A stretch of 45,829 nucleotides of DNA from an uncultured Caryophanales bacterium. GTDB lineage: Bacteria; Bacillota_I; Bacilli_A; RF39; UBA660. Shown here piece by piece: positions 1 through 7,306 of this stretch. The first letter of the stretch is position 1, and every line of letters starts with the position of its first letter. The translations under genes and the position numbers were made by a program. The stretch covers positions 130,638 to 176,466 of the forward strand of contig CAMOID010000001.1 of assembly GCA_946615975.1 (NCBI GenBank), written 5' to 3'. The notes below the pieces were generated by a model. It had not been told where the DNA came from, made no database searches, and saw only the letters and a list, made by a program, of their open reading frames with translations.

Positions 1-116
1 CAGTTATTAGTAGTAAAGATTATTTCAAGTTAAAAGAAGGAATAAAGACTATTGATCCAGATGCATTTATTGCAATTACTGATACATATGAATCAATGAA
101 TCTAAAAACATTCTAG
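1..116 (+). CDS. C-terminal end of a YitT/DUF2179-like membrane protein (5' partial)
   Basis: The window opens inside a gene. The frame beginning at base 3 stays open for 37 codons and stops with TAG at 114-116. The residues read like the cytoplasmic DUF2179 tail of YitT-family membrane proteins, with a DPDAFIAITD stretch resembling their conserved DP-x-AF-x-x-[VI]-x-[DE] motif near the C-terminus. The stop codon overlaps the ribosome binding site of the next gene, so the two may be cotranscribed. The membrane part lies outside the window, so this rests on a short tail only. Confidence 0.6.
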   Translation, partial: VISSKDYFKLKEGIKTIDPDAFIAITDTYESMNLKTF

Positions 117-125
117 GAGGGTTTT

Positions 126-575
126 ATGAAAAAAATATTATTAATTATTGTTACATGTGTTTTATCATTAACATTATTTACTGGTTGTTCTTCTAAAACA
201 AAAGAAAAAATAACTGGTGAACAATTTTATGAAAAGATTAGTCCTAATTATAAATTAGTAGATTATACTTCTAAAATAGATTATGTTAAAAAAGCCTATG
301 TATATGATAGTGAAGGTATTAAATTCTATTTTTATGAAGGTAATAGATCATTTGATATGGGTAATATTTATTTAGATGAAGTAAATAATGCTGCAAGTGA
401 TTTATTTAATAAAACTGATGAAATTGATAAAGGTGATAATTATTCATCTGTAAAAATGTGGAATGATCAAACATACTATAGAATTGCATATATAGATAAT
501 ACTTTATTATATGCAAAAGGTAGAATTGATTATAAAGATAGAGTAGATGATATATTTGAAAAATGTGGATATTAA
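126..575 (+). CDS. Small predicted lipoprotein, unknown function
   Basis: 149 residues. The N-terminus is a lipoprotein signal: MKK, a hydrophobic run, then the lipobox LFTGC at residues 17-21, so the mature protein should be lipid-anchored on the outer face of the membrane at Cys21. The mature part (about 128 residues) is rich in Tyr, Asp and Lys and has no motif I recognise. The ribosome binding site AGGAGGG overlaps the stop of the previous gene. A second small lipoprotein at 6281-6787 has a similar layout, including a short N/D-x-K-L-V-D segment soon after the lipobox; distant relationship is possible but unproven. The terminator hairpin contains the stop codon. Confidence 0.8.
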   Translation: MKKILLIIVTCVLSLTLFTGCSSKTKEKITGEQFYEKISPNYKLVDYTSKIDYVKKAYVYDSEGIKFYFYEGNRSFDMGNIYLDEVNNAASDLFNKTDEIDKGDNYSSVKMWNDQTYYRIAYIDNTLLYAKGRIDYKDRVDDIFEKCGY

Positions 576-588
576 TCCACGTTTTTTA
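563..588 (+). terminator. Intrinsic terminator after the lipoprotein gene
   Basis: GTGGAT (565-570), loop ATTA, ATCCAC (575-580), followed by GTTTTTT. The TAA stop codon at 573-575 lies inside the hairpin. Confidence 0.8.
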
Positions 589-645
589 TTGTAAATTATA
601 TTGTAAATCATACATTTTCTTTACTCCTATTTACATGTGCTAATA

Positions 646-651
646 TATAAT
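646..651 (+). promoter_or_regulatory. -10 box (TATAAT) of the 673-1152 gene
   Basis: Consensus -10 about 20 bases before the start codon; no good -35 is seen. The implied leader is only about 15 bases. Confidence 0.5.
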
Positions 652-672
652 TATATTGAGAAGGTGTGTAAT

Positions 673-1152
673 ATGGATTTCAGTAGATTTAAAACTGCAA
701 TAGAAGGACAACAACAAGCTTTTAATGGTATTAAGGATACTTTAAATGCTAAAGCATATGATGATATTTGTAATGTATTAAATAATACATTAAATGATAT
801 CTCTTTAGTTGCAAGTGTTGTACCAATTGATTCTAAGAAAGAATTAATTAGTATTTTAAAGTCTTTAAGAAATCTAGCTGTAGATTTAGCTGATTATAAA
901 AAGAAATTTAATACTACTAAAGAAGAAACTGCTACTGTAGAAGCTCCAAGTGCACCAGTAGAAAGTGCTCCTGTTCAAACAGAGGAAGTTAATACTGAAC
1001 CTGTAATTGATGAAACAGTGCCAGAAGAAAATAATAGTATTAATCAAACTGAAGGACAATCAGTTCAACAAGCAAATCAAAAGACATTGACTTTAAATAA
1101 TCCTAATGTACCAAAACATGGCAATCCATTTGTTATGCCAAATGCAGCATAA
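673..1152 (+). CDS. Unknown small soluble protein with a low-complexity tail
   Basis: 159 residues from ATG 673. This start is preferred over the upstream in-frame ATG at 637 because a GAGAAGGTG ribosome binding site lies just before it and the -10 box at 646-651 falls downstream of 637. The first ~90 residues look helical (MDFSRFKTAIEGQQQ...). Residues ~95-140 are a Pro/Glu/Thr/Val-rich, probably disordered linker, and the end is Asn/Pro-rich. There is no signal peptide or membrane segment, so it is probably cytoplasmic. I do not recognise the family. It is a one-gene unit with its own -10 box and terminator. Confidence 0.7.
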   Translation: MDFSRFKTAIEGQQQAFNGIKDTLNAKAYDDICNVLNNTLNDISLVASVVPIDSKKELISILKSLRNLAVDLADYKKKFNTTKEETATVEAPSAPVESAPVQTEEVNTEPVIDETVPEENNSINQTEGQSVQQANQKTLTLNNPNVPKHGNPFVMPNAA

Positions 1153-1182
1153 AAAGAAATGTGTTAAAACATTTCTTTTTTT
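1153..1182 (+). terminator. Intrinsic terminator
   Basis: Ten-bp stem AAAGAAATGT/ACATTTCTTT (1153-1162 with 1169-1178), loop GTTAAA, U-tract to 1182. It starts directly after the stop codon. Confidence 0.9.
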
Positions 1183-1236
1183 CATATTAAATTCATATAT
1201 CTTTTGTATATTTTTATCGTGAGATGTGATATTATT

Positions 1237-1242
1237 TATAAT
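1237..1242 (+). promoter_or_regulatory. -10 box (TATAAT) of the abi-htrA unit
   Basis: TATAAT ends one base before the AGGTGAG ribosome binding site. If used, the mRNA would begin within or just before the ribosome binding site, so either the leader is almost absent or another promoter exists. Confidence 0.4.
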
Positions 1243-1252
1243 AGGTGAGAGT

Positions 1253-2182
1253 ATGGAAAAAGTATTTAAGACTCTTGACGAACAAATAGAAATATTAAAA
1301 GGGAAAGGCTTAGTTATAGATGATATCGAATATGCAAGAAATATCATCTTACGTGAGAACTATTTCTTTTTAATGGGGTATCGTCATTTATTTTATAAAT
1401 CTGATGGTAGTAAAACATTTAGAGATAATACTAACTTTAGAGAATTATATGCATTATTTACTTTTGATAGACAGCTAAGAAATATAATTTTTAAAAATGT
1501 ATTAATAATTGAAAATAACTGTAAAAGTATTTTTTCCTATGTTTTATCACATAAATATGGTTATAAAGAAAATGATTATTTAAGGCCACAAAATTATGTT
1601 CAAAGTCATGATAAACAAAGACAAGTTAATGACTTATTAAGAAAGATGAAGAGACAAATAAGAATTAATGGTGGACAACATGATGCTACTAAACACTACA
1701 TTAATAATTATGGATATATTCCTTTATGGGTAGTTGTTAAAGTATTATCATTTGGTATTACATCTGAATTATATACAATTATGAAAGATGTAGATCAAAG
1801 AGAAATAGCTAAAGAATTCCATGTTGATCCAGAAAACTTATTAACATTCTTACCAATTCTTTCGAACTATAGAAATTTATGTGCTCATGAAGATATATTA
1901 TTTGAACATCACACTCAAAAAGTTATTCCTGATAATAAATATCATGAAGCATTACATATAAGTAAAATGGACGATGAATATATGTATGGAAAAGGCGATG
2001 TTTTTGCTGTAGTTCTTATTTTTAAATATTTATTATCTAAAGATGACTTTAGATTATTTCTAAATGAGGTTTCATATGAACTAGATAGATTAGCAGGTAA
2101 GTTAGATTCTATTCCTGTATATTATGTATTAGATCATATGGGATTCCCAACTAATTATTTAGAATTATTAGATATGGAATAG
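1253..2182 (+). CDS. Abi_2 (AbiD/AbiF-like) abortive-infection-type HEPN protein
   Basis: 309 residues from ATG 1253; AGGTGAG lies 4 bases upstream, so the in-frame ATG at 1226 is less likely. Family features seen: an N-terminal segment ending FFLMGYRHLF, then YALFTFDRQLRNIIF with a following IENN, the YIPLWVVVKVLSFG segment typical of Abi_2 proteins, and near the C-terminus SNYRNLCAH. The last contains R207-x4-H212, the R-x4-6-H motif of HEPN ribonucleases. Members of this family are known or suspected to act in phage defence by cleaving RNA. No toxin partner, restriction gene or mobile element is adjacent. The htrA-like gene follows after 10 bases, so the two are probably cotranscribed. Family membership is fairly sure; activity is inferred. 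Confidence 0.85.
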   Translation: MEKVFKTLDEQIEILKGKGLVIDDIEYARNIILRENYFFLMGYRHLFYKSDGSKTFRDNTNFRELYALFTFDRQLRNIIFKNVLIIENNCKSIFSYVLSHKYGYKENDYLRPQNYVQSHDKQRQVNDLLRKMKRQIRINGGQHDATKHYINNYGYIPLWVVVKVLSFGITSELYTIMKDVDQREIAKEFHVDPENLLTFLPILSNYRNLCAHEDILFEHHTQKVIPDNKYHEALHISKMDDEYMYGKGDVFAVVLIFKYLLSKDDFRLFLNEVSYELDRLAGKLDSIPVYYVLDHMGFPTNYLELLDME

Positions 2183-2192
2183 GAAGTGTATT

Positions 2193-3323
2193 ATGAAAAC
2201 AACTAAAGATGACAAGGGAGTTAAGGTTGTTATTGTTTTAGCGATTATTGTTTTCGTTTTATTATTGGGTGTTGCTACATTAAGCACTGTTGATTTTAAA
2301 AAGTTATTTAAAAATGAAACAATTAATATTACTAAAACTGAAAAAGAAGTAACTGTTACTGATGAAGGAATTGCTGATGCAGTTTCTAAATTATATGATG
2401 CTACTGTTATTGTAGAAGTTGGATCTTCTAAAAATGATTTATCTGGATGGGGATCTGGTGTTGTATATGATACTGATGATAAATATGGTTATATATTAAC
2501 TAATCACCATGTAGTTGAAGGTGCAAATTATATTTTAATTGAATATACTGATGAAACTGAAGTTGAAGGTGAAGTAGTTGGATCAGATGAGATTCAAGAT
2601 ATAGCTGTAATTAAAGTTCCAGTTGAATCAATTAAAGCTAAAGCTGAAATAGGAAGTTCAAATGAATTAGAATTAGGTGATACTGTATTTACTATTGGAA
2701 CACCAGTAAGTTTAAGTTATAAATTTACTGTAACAAGAGGTATTCTTTCTGGTAAAGATAGATTATGCCAAATGAGAAGTTCAGGTGGATATGGTTATTC
2801 AAATACTCAAAACACTTGGTATATGAGTTTATTACAAATAGATGCAACTATTAATTCAGGAAATTCAGGTGGACCACTTGCAAATTCAAATGGACAATTA
2901 GTAGGTATTAATAATAGTAAGTTATCTAGTACTTATAGTAGTGTTTCTATTGAAAATATGGGATTTGCAATTCCTATTGAAGATGCATTAAATGTTGCTG
3001 ATCAATTAAGAAAAAATGGTAAAGTAACTAGACCATTCTTAGGTGTAAGTGTAAGTGATGTTAGTCAAGCATCTAGATATGATATTAATCTTGATTCATC
3101 AATTACAAGTGGTGCTTTAATAACATCAGTTGAAAATGATTCTACTGCTGATAGTTCAGGATTAAAGGTAGGAGATGTAATTACTAAGATTGGTGATTAT
3201 GAAGTTAAAAACTATAAATATTTTAGATATTATTTATATAGATATTCAGTTGGTGATAAAGTAAAAATTACTTATCTAAGAGATGGAAAAGAAAAATCTA
3301 CTGATATCACCTTAAAAAGTTAG
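2193..3323 (+). CDS. htrA: HtrA/DegP-type membrane-anchored serine protease with PDZ domain
   Basis: 376 residues. One N-terminal membrane segment (about 11-32) anchors an external trypsin-like domain. Catalytic triad residues are visible: His106 in TNHHVV, Asp136 in IQDIAV, and Ser225 in NSGNSGGPL. A PDZ domain follows (about 285-375, beginning near RPFLGVSVSD). Length and order match HtrA-type quality-control proteases that degrade misfolded exported proteins. An insert of about 20 residues (190-210, Ser/Gly/Tyr-rich) sits between two conserved strands. The gene follows the Abi-like gene by 10 bases. In Bacillus an htrA paralogue sits between walJ and rlmH; here those two genes are adjacent without a protease and the htrA gene is about 7 kb away. 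Confidence 0.95.
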   Translation: MKTTKDDKGVKVVIVLAIIVFVLLLGVATLSTVDFKKLFKNETINITKTEKEVTVTDEGIADAVSKLYDATVIVEVGSSKNDLSGWGSGVVYDTDDKYGYILTNHHVVEGANYILIEYTDETEVEGEVVGSDEIQDIAVIKVPVESIKAKAEIGSSNELELGDTVFTIGTPVSLSYKFTVTRGILSGKDRLCQMRSSGGYGYSNTQNTWYMSLLQIDATINSGNSGGPLANSNGQLVGINNSKLSSTYSSVSIENMGFAIPIEDALNVADQLRKNGKVTRPFLGVSVSDVSQASRYDINLDSSITSGALITSVENDSTADSSGLKVGDVITKIGDYEVKNYKYFRYYLYRYSVGDKVKITYLRDGKEKSTDITLKS

Positions 3324-3342
3324 TTAAAAACTAACTTTTTTT
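3314..3342 (+). terminator. Intrinsic terminator after htrA
   Basis: Ten-bp stem AAAAAGTTAG/CTAACTTTTT (3314-3323 with 3331-3340), then U's. The stop codon TAG is the last triplet of the left arm. Confidence 0.9.
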
Positions 3343-3343
3343 A

Positions 3344-3352
3344 TGCTATAAT
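3344..3352 (+). promoter_or_regulatory. Extended -10 promoter of ychF (TGCTATAAT)
   Basis: The TG dinucleotide plus TATAAT begins two bases after the upstream U-tract. A -35 at normal spacing would fall inside the terminator hairpin (TTAAAA at 3324-3329, poor). Confidence 0.6.
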
Positions 3353-3378
3353 AGGTCATGAAGAAATGAGGAATGAAT

Positions 3379-4479
3379 ATGTCTTTAAAAGCAGGTATAG
3401 TTGGACTTCCTAATGTTGGTAAGTCTACACTTTTCAACGCTATTACAAAACAACAAGCATTAGCTGCTAATTATCCATTTGCAACTATTGAACCAAATGT
3501 AGGAGTAGTTACTGTTCCAGATAAAAGATTGGATTTTTTAAATGATATGTATAAACCAAAAAGTTTAGTACCAACTGCATATGAGTTTATTGATATTGCA
3601 GGATTAGTAAAGGGTGCATCAACTGGTGAAGGTTTAGGTAATAAATTCTTATCTCATATTAGAGAAGTAGATGCAGTTGTTGAAGTAGTTAGATGTTTTG
3701 AAAATAGTGATATTACTCACGTTGAAGGTGGAGTAGATCCTATAAGAGATATTGAAATTATAAATACTGAATTAATTTTATCTGATTTAGAAATTGTTGA
3801 AAATAGAATTGCTAAAATGGGTAAAAAAGCTCAAATGACTAAAGATAAACAAGAATTATTAGAAATTGGTACATTAAATAAATGTAAGGAAGCATTAGAA
3901 AATAATCTTCCATTAAGAAGAGTAGATTTTGATGAAGATGAATTAGCAATCATGAGAGGATTCCAATTTATTACTTCTAAACCAATTATATATGTAGCTA
4001 ATGTATCAGAAGAAGATATAGCAGTAGGTAGAAATGAATATACTGATAGAGTTTCTAAATATGCTGATGAAGAAGGTGCAGGAGTTATAGTAATGTGTGC
4101 AAGAATTGAAGAAGAACTTGCTACATTATCTAATGAAGATAGAGAATTATTTATGTCTGATTTAGGTATTACTAATTCAGGATTAGATAAGTTAATATTT
4201 GAAACTTATGATTTATTAGGACTTGCAACATTCTTTACTGCTGGTGCTGATGAATGTAGAGCTTGGACATTTAAAAAAGGTATGAAAGCTCCTAAGTGTG
4301 CTGGTATTATTCATACAGATTTTGAAAGAGGTTTCATTAGAGCTGAAGTTATGAGTTATGATGATTTAGTAGAATATGGAACTGAATTAAAAGTTAAAGA
4401 AGCTGGTAAAGTTAGACTTGAAGGTAAAGAATATCAAATGCAAGATGGAGATATTGTATATTTTAGATTTAATGTATAA
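3379..4479 (+). CDS. ychF: Ribosome-associated ATPase/GTPase YchF (OLA1 family)
   Basis: 366 residues, the normal YchF length, from ATG 3379. The ATG at 3373 abuts the ATGAGGA ribosome binding site and is rejected. P-loop GLPNVGKST at about residues 8-16, DIAG switch motif near 72-75, and NVSEED in the place of the GTPase NKxD, which fits the family's preference for ATP. A C-terminal TGS domain ends in DGDIVYFRFNV. The protein binds ribosomes and takes part in translation and stress control. In many Bacilli ychF directly precedes rpsF-ssb-rpsR; here one unknown gene lies between. Confidence 0.97.
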   Translation: MSLKAGIVGLPNVGKSTLFNAITKQQALAANYPFATIEPNVGVVTVPDKRLDFLNDMYKPKSLVPTAYEFIDIAGLVKGASTGEGLGNKFLSHIREVDAVVEVVRCFENSDITHVEGGVDPIRDIEIINTELILSDLEIVENRIAKMGKKAQMTKDKQELLEIGTLNKCKEALENNLPLRRVDFDEDELAIMRGFQFITSKPIIYVANVSEEDIAVGRNEYTDRVSKYADEEGAGVIVMCARIEEELATLSNEDRELFMSDLGITNSGLDKLIFETYDLLGLATFFTAGADECRAWTFKKGMKAPKCAGIIHTDFERGFIRAEVMSYDDLVEYGTELKVKEAGKVRLEGKEYQMQDGDIVYFRFNV

Positions 4480-4506
4480 AAATAGACTTTAAAAGTCTAT
4501 TTTTTT
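4478..4506 (+). terminator. Intrinsic terminator after ychF
   Basis: AAAAATAGACTT ... AAGTCTATTTTTT, long AT-rich stem with U-tract 4501-4506. It overlaps the stop codon. Confidence 0.85.
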
Positions 4507-4510
4507 ATAT

Positions 4511-4516
4511 TATAAT
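4511..4516 (+). promoter_or_regulatory. -10 box (TATAAT) of the 4542 gene
   Basis: Four bases after the U-tract; the best -35 at 17-bp spacing is TTTAAA (4488-4493) within the terminator. Confidence 0.45.
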
Positions 4517-4541
4517 GTAACTAGAATAGGAGAAGTGTGAT

Positions 4542-5090
4542 ATGGCTAGTAAAGAGACTAAAAAGAATGAAGTATTAGTAAAAACAAAAAGAATGAGAGA
4601 AATTAGTATTATTTCTATAATTATTATTTATATCGTTGGTATAGCAGCTATTGGATTAAGTGCATATGCATTTGCTGAACAAGGATTTATTGAAAATAAA
4701 CTTGGAAAAGTATCAGCTAAGTTTGCTAAAGAAGTTAATTCTTCTTCAAAAAGCATTAGTTTTATTGATGCATCTTTAGATGATAATGTTTGTACTAATA
4801 CAAATGGATCTGTTAGATGTAGAAAAAATATAAGTGATTCATCAATTATTAAAGGATATATTTTATATCTTACTGAAAGTTATGGCTTAGAAGGAGATAA
4901 GAAAGTTAATATTGAATCTGAATTAACCGTTAATGGTACAGTTATTCATGCTGAACATGGATACGAATTTGATACTCTTGAAGCTAAGAAATTTGGTGGT
5001 AATACTTATGTAGTAGCTAATCTTTATAACCAAAGTGGTGATTCTTACTCTGTAGTTATCAATTCAGTAGGAAATGTAGTATTTAAATAA
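4542..5090 (+). CDS. Unknown membrane-anchored protein
   Basis: 182 residues. A charged, Lys-rich cytoplasmic start is followed by one membrane helix (about 21-46, ISIISIIIIYIVGIAAIG...) and an external domain of about 130 residues. The external part has two cysteines ten residues apart (CTNTNGSVRC), possibly a disulfide, and ends in beta-rich sequence (SYSVVINSVGNVVF). Ribosome binding site AGGAGA at 4528-4533. It is a single-gene unit between ychF and rpsF. I do not recognise the family; anchor-plus-exodomain is the only safe statement. Confidence 0.75.
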   Translation: MASKETKKNEVLVKTKRMREISIISIIIIYIVGIAAIGLSAYAFAEQGFIENKLGKVSAKFAKEVNSSSKSISFIDASLDDNVCTNTNGSVRCRKNISDSSIIKGYILYLTESYGLEGDKKVNIESELTVNGTVIHAEHGYEFDTLEAKKFGGNTYVVANLYNQSGDSYSVVINSVGNVVFK

Positions 5091-5113
5091 AAGCAACTAT
5101 GTTGCTTTTTTTG
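5089..5113 (+). terminator. Intrinsic terminator
   Basis: AAAAGCAAC-TAT-GTTGCTTTTTTT, directly at the stop codon. Confidence 0.9.
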
Positions 5114-5137
5114 TTTACAATTTAATATTTTTTATTG

Positions 5138-5166
5138 TTTACAAACAATTGTATCTTTGCTATAAT
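5138..5166 (+). promoter_or_regulatory. Strong promoter of rpsF-ssb-rpsR
   Basis: TTTACA (5138-5143), 17-bp spacer, TATAAT (5161-5166) with an upstream TGC extension. One of the best promoters in the window, as expected for ribosomal protein genes. Confidence 0.8.
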
Positions 5167-5172
5167 ACTTTC

Positions 5173-5220
5173 GAGCGAAAAGCTCCTTGCTTATATGTAG
5201 ATATAAGCCAAATAGACCAT
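5173..5220 (+). promoter_or_regulatory. Structured 5' leader of rpsF, possible S6:S18 autoregulatory site
   Basis: The leader folds into two adjacent hairpins: GAGC-GAAAA-GCTC (5173-5185) and a perfect 8-bp stem GCTTATAT-GTAG-ATATAAGC (5189-5208). A single-stranded stretch and the AAGGAGG site follow. Many rpsF leaders bind the S6:S18 complex to shut off the operon. I could not identify the conserved bulge of that family with confidence, so the regulatory role is inferred from position and structure. Confidence 0.45.
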
Positions 5221-5234
5221 AAGGAGGTGTAAGA

Positions 5235-5525
5235 ATGAACAAATATGAAATGATGTTCATAGTAAAAACAACACTAGATGAAGAAGCAGCTAACAAGGTT
5301 TCTAAGGTTTATGAAGATATCATTAAATCTATGAAAGGTAACTTAACTGATTCTAAAAATTTAGGAAACAAAAAATTAGCTTACCCAATCAAGAAGGAAG
5401 CTACTGGTTATTACTATGTATTAAACTTTGAAGCTACTCCAGAAATCGTTGCTGAAGTAGATCGTAAAGCTAGAATCGATGAAAGTGTTTTAAGACACAT
5501 GATTATCAGATTAGATGAGGAGTAA
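5235..5525 (+). CDS. rpsF: 30S ribosomal protein S6
   Basis: 96 residues, the usual length for Gram-positive S6. It opens MNKYEMMFIVKTTLDEE and has LGNKKLAYPIKKEATGYYYVLNFEA and a C-terminal ESVLRHMIIRLDEE, all typical. S6 pairs with S18 in the platform of the small subunit. AAGGAGG lies 8 bases before the start. First gene of rpsF-ssb-rpsR. Confidence 0.98.
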   Translation: MNKYEMMFIVKTTLDEEAANKVSKVYEDIIKSMKGNLTDSKNLGNKKLAYPIKKEATGYYYVLNFEATPEIVAEVDRKARIDESVLRHMIIRLDEE

Positions 5526-5530
5526 TTGAT

Positions 5531-5989
5531 ATGAATATAGCATGTTTAGTCGGAAGACTTACTAAAGACCCAGAATTAAGAACTACTACTAGTGGTTTAT
5601 CAACTTGTACTTTTACTATTGCAGTTGATCATTGGAATAGCAGTACTAATCAAAATGAAGCTGATTTTATTCAAATCGTAGCTTGGAGAAATACTGCTGA
5701 TAATGTTTGCAAATATTGTAAAAAAGGTTCTCAAGTAGCCGTAAATGGTAGAATTTCATCAAGATCATATGATGCTCAAGATGGAACTAAGAGATATGTT
5801 ACTGAGGTTGTTGCTAATAATGTTACTTTTGTTGGTGGTAAAAATGATTCCACACCATCATCTGAAGAAAGTGGAACAGATTATGGTATGTCTTCATCAT
5901 CTGAAGTTGAACCTATGGATTTAGCTGAAGATCCTTATAAAGATTTCGGTAGTGAGGTTACTTTAAGTGACGATGACCTTCCATTCTAG
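5531..5989 (+). CDS. ssb: Single-stranded DNA-binding protein SSB
   Basis: 152 residues. An OB-fold domain (about 1-105) begins NIACLVGRLTKDPELR and includes FIQIVAWRNTADNVCKYCKKGS and VNGRISSRSY. A Ser/Glu/Asp-rich linker follows, ending in the acidic tip DDDLPF, through which SSB recruits replication and repair partners. Its ribosome binding site (GAGGAG) lies in the last codons of rpsF, indicating translational coupling. Confidence 0.97.
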   Translation: MNIACLVGRLTKDPELRTTTSGLSTCTFTIAVDHWNSSTNQNEADFIQIVAWRNTADNVCKYCKKGSQVAVNGRISSRSYDAQDGTKRYVTEVVANNVTFVGGKNDSTPSSEESGTDYGMSSSSEVEPMDLAEDPYKDFGSEVTLSDDDLPF

Positions 5990-6008
5990 AAAGGAAAGGT
6001 AAATAATA

Positions 6009-6224
6009 ATGGCAGAATTTTATAGAAAAAAGAAAAAAGTTTGTCAAATGTGCGCTGGTAAAGACGTTGACTACAAAGATGCTAACGTTATTACTAAATA
6101 TATAAATGAAAAAGGCAAAATAATGCCTAGAAGAATGACTGGAGCTTGTGCTAAACATCAAAAACATATAGCTCAACAAGTTAAAAGAGCACGTTTCATG
6201 GCAATTATTGCTGATGTAAAATAA
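6009..6224 (+). CDS. rpsR: 30S ribosomal protein S18
   Basis: 71 residues. Typical features: the basic start FYRKKKKVCQMCAGKDVDYKD with a C-x2-C pair, then GKIMPRRMTGACAKHQ and a basic end. Last gene of the S6-SSB-S18 operon, ending in a strong terminator. Confidence 0.98.
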   Translation: MAEFYRKKKKVCQMCAGKDVDYKDANVITKYINEKGKIMPRRMTGACAKHQKHIAQQVKRARFMAIIADVK

Positions 6225-6249
6225 GATAGTTTATAACTATCTTTTTTTT
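6223..6249 (+). terminator. Terminator of rpsF-ssb-rpsR
   Basis: AAGATAGTT-TAT-AACTATCTT followed by a run of U's; the left arm starts at the stop codon. Confidence 0.9.
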
Positions 6250-6255
6250 ATTGTA

Positions 6256-6264
6256 TGTTATACT
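6256..6264 (+). promoter_or_regulatory. Extended -10 promoter (TGTTATACT)
   Basis: TG-T-TATACT about 17 bases before the start codon at 6281. Confidence 0.5.
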
Positions 6265-6280
6265 TTAAACAGGTGATAAT

Positions 6281-6787
6281 ATGAAGAAGTTTATAAAATT
6301 TTTTGTAGTTATTTTAAGTGTTTTCATATTAACTGGATGTGTATCTGAGAATGATCGAAATGATATCCTAGATTATATGGTTAAAGAAAAATTAATTGAT
6401 AAGAATTGGAAACTTGTTGATACAGTTGTTACTTCATATTATAGTACTGAATTTTGCATTACAAGTTCATATGATTATATATATGAAAATGGTAATGATA
6501 AAATAATGGTTAAAATATATGGTAATAAATATGATGGATATAATTTTAAATCTTTTACAGTAGAATTATTTAATGTAATACGTGAAGATGAACTTGAAGA
6601 AATACCTGAAAATTCTAATGGTTGTAATGGTTCAACATATCAAGATGGCTCAACATACAAGAATAATAAATATGTGGTTGGAGATAAAGGATTTAAAAAA
6701 TATAAAATAGATAGAACTAAACAAAAAAAATTTATAGGATATAAAATTATATGGGGTTATAGTGAGTTAAATGAAGATAGTAATTAA
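6281..6787 (+). CDS. Small predicted lipoprotein, unknown function
   Basis: 168 residues. Signal peptide MKKFIKFF plus a hydrophobic core, with lipobox ILTGC at residues 16-20, so lipid attachment is expected at Cys20. The mature domain is Tyr/Asn/Asp-rich with two further cysteines near residues 48 and 114. No domain recognised. It shares general design with the lipoprotein at 126-575. Ribosome binding site AGGTGA. It is an isolated gene between two essential operons. Confidence 0.8.
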   Translation: MKKFIKFFVVILSVFILTGCVSENDRNDILDYMVKEKLIDKNWKLVDTVVTSYYSTEFCITSSYDYIYENGNDKIMVKIYGNKYDGYNFKSFTVELFNVIREDELEEIPENSNGCNGSTYQDGSTYKNNKYVVGDKGFKKYKIDRTKQKKFIGYKIIWGYSELNEDSN

Positions 6788-6802
6788 TTACTATCTTTTT
6801 TA
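6774..6802 (+). terminator. Intrinsic terminator
   Basis: Perfect palindrome GATAGTAA-TTAA-TTACTATC (6776-6795) followed by U's. The stop codon TAA (6785-6787) is in the loop. Confidence 0.85.
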
Positions 6803-6822
6803 TTTAATAATATTAGTATTTT

Positions 6823-6831
6823 TGGTATAAT
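6823..6831 (+). promoter_or_regulatory. Extended -10 promoter of rplI-dnaB operon (TGGTATAAT)
   Basis: TGG-TATAAT; a weak TTTAAT lies 17 bp upstream. Confidence 0.6.
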
Positions 6832-6857
6832 ATAAACACATGGAAGGAGTGTTTACG

Positions 6858-7295
6858 ATGAAAGTAATATTACTTCAAGATGTTAAAAAACAAGGAAAAA
6901 AAGATGACATCATTAATGTATCTGATGGTTATGCTCAAAACTTTTTAATAAATAAAGGTTTAGCTGTTCCTTATAATGAAGGAAATAAGAAACAATTAGA
7001 TCATAAATTAAAAGATAGAGCTGATGCTGAAGAGGCATTAATTAAAGAATGTGAAGAATTAAAAAAGGAAATAGAAAAGAAAAGTTTTAAGTTTAAAACA
7101 AAAAGTGGTAAAGATGGTAAAATGTTTGGTACAATAAGTACTAAACAAATTGCTGATGAGTTAAAAAAGAATGGTTATAATATCGATAAAAAGATTGTAG
7201 AATTAGATCATGATATTAATTCTTTAGGAACTCATATTGTTAAATTAAACTTACATAAGAAAGTTGTAGCAGAAATAAAAATAATAGCAGAATAG
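6858..7295 (+). CDS. rplI: 50S ribosomal protein L9
   Basis: 145 residues from ATG 6858. An in-frame ATG at 6840 overlaps the GGAAGGAG ribosome binding site and is not used. The N-domain MKVILLQDVKKQGKKDDI...GYAQNFLINKGLAV is diagnostic, followed by a long charged linking helix (about 40-78) and the C-domain ending HKKVVAEIKII. L9 binds 23S rRNA. Start of the rplI-dnaB unit, an order conserved in Firmicutes. Confidence 0.97.
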   Translation: MKVILLQDVKKQGKKDDIINVSDGYAQNFLINKGLAVPYNEGNKKQLDHKLKDRADAEEALIKECEELKKEIEKKSFKFKTKSGKDGKMFGTISTKQIADELKKNGYNIDKKIVELDHDINSLGTHIVKLNLHKKVVAEIKIIAE

Positions 7296-7306
7296 GAGTG
7301 ATTAAA

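Noticed and set aside
1093-1347. Minus-strand 84-codon frame
   Set aside because: It crosses the 1153-1182 terminator, the -10 box and two coding regions in antisense; no ribosome binding site.
1253-3323. A larger phage-defence island around the Abi-like gene
   Set aside because: Flanking genes are an unknown small protein, htrA and ychF; no nuclease, methylase, integrase or repeat was seen.
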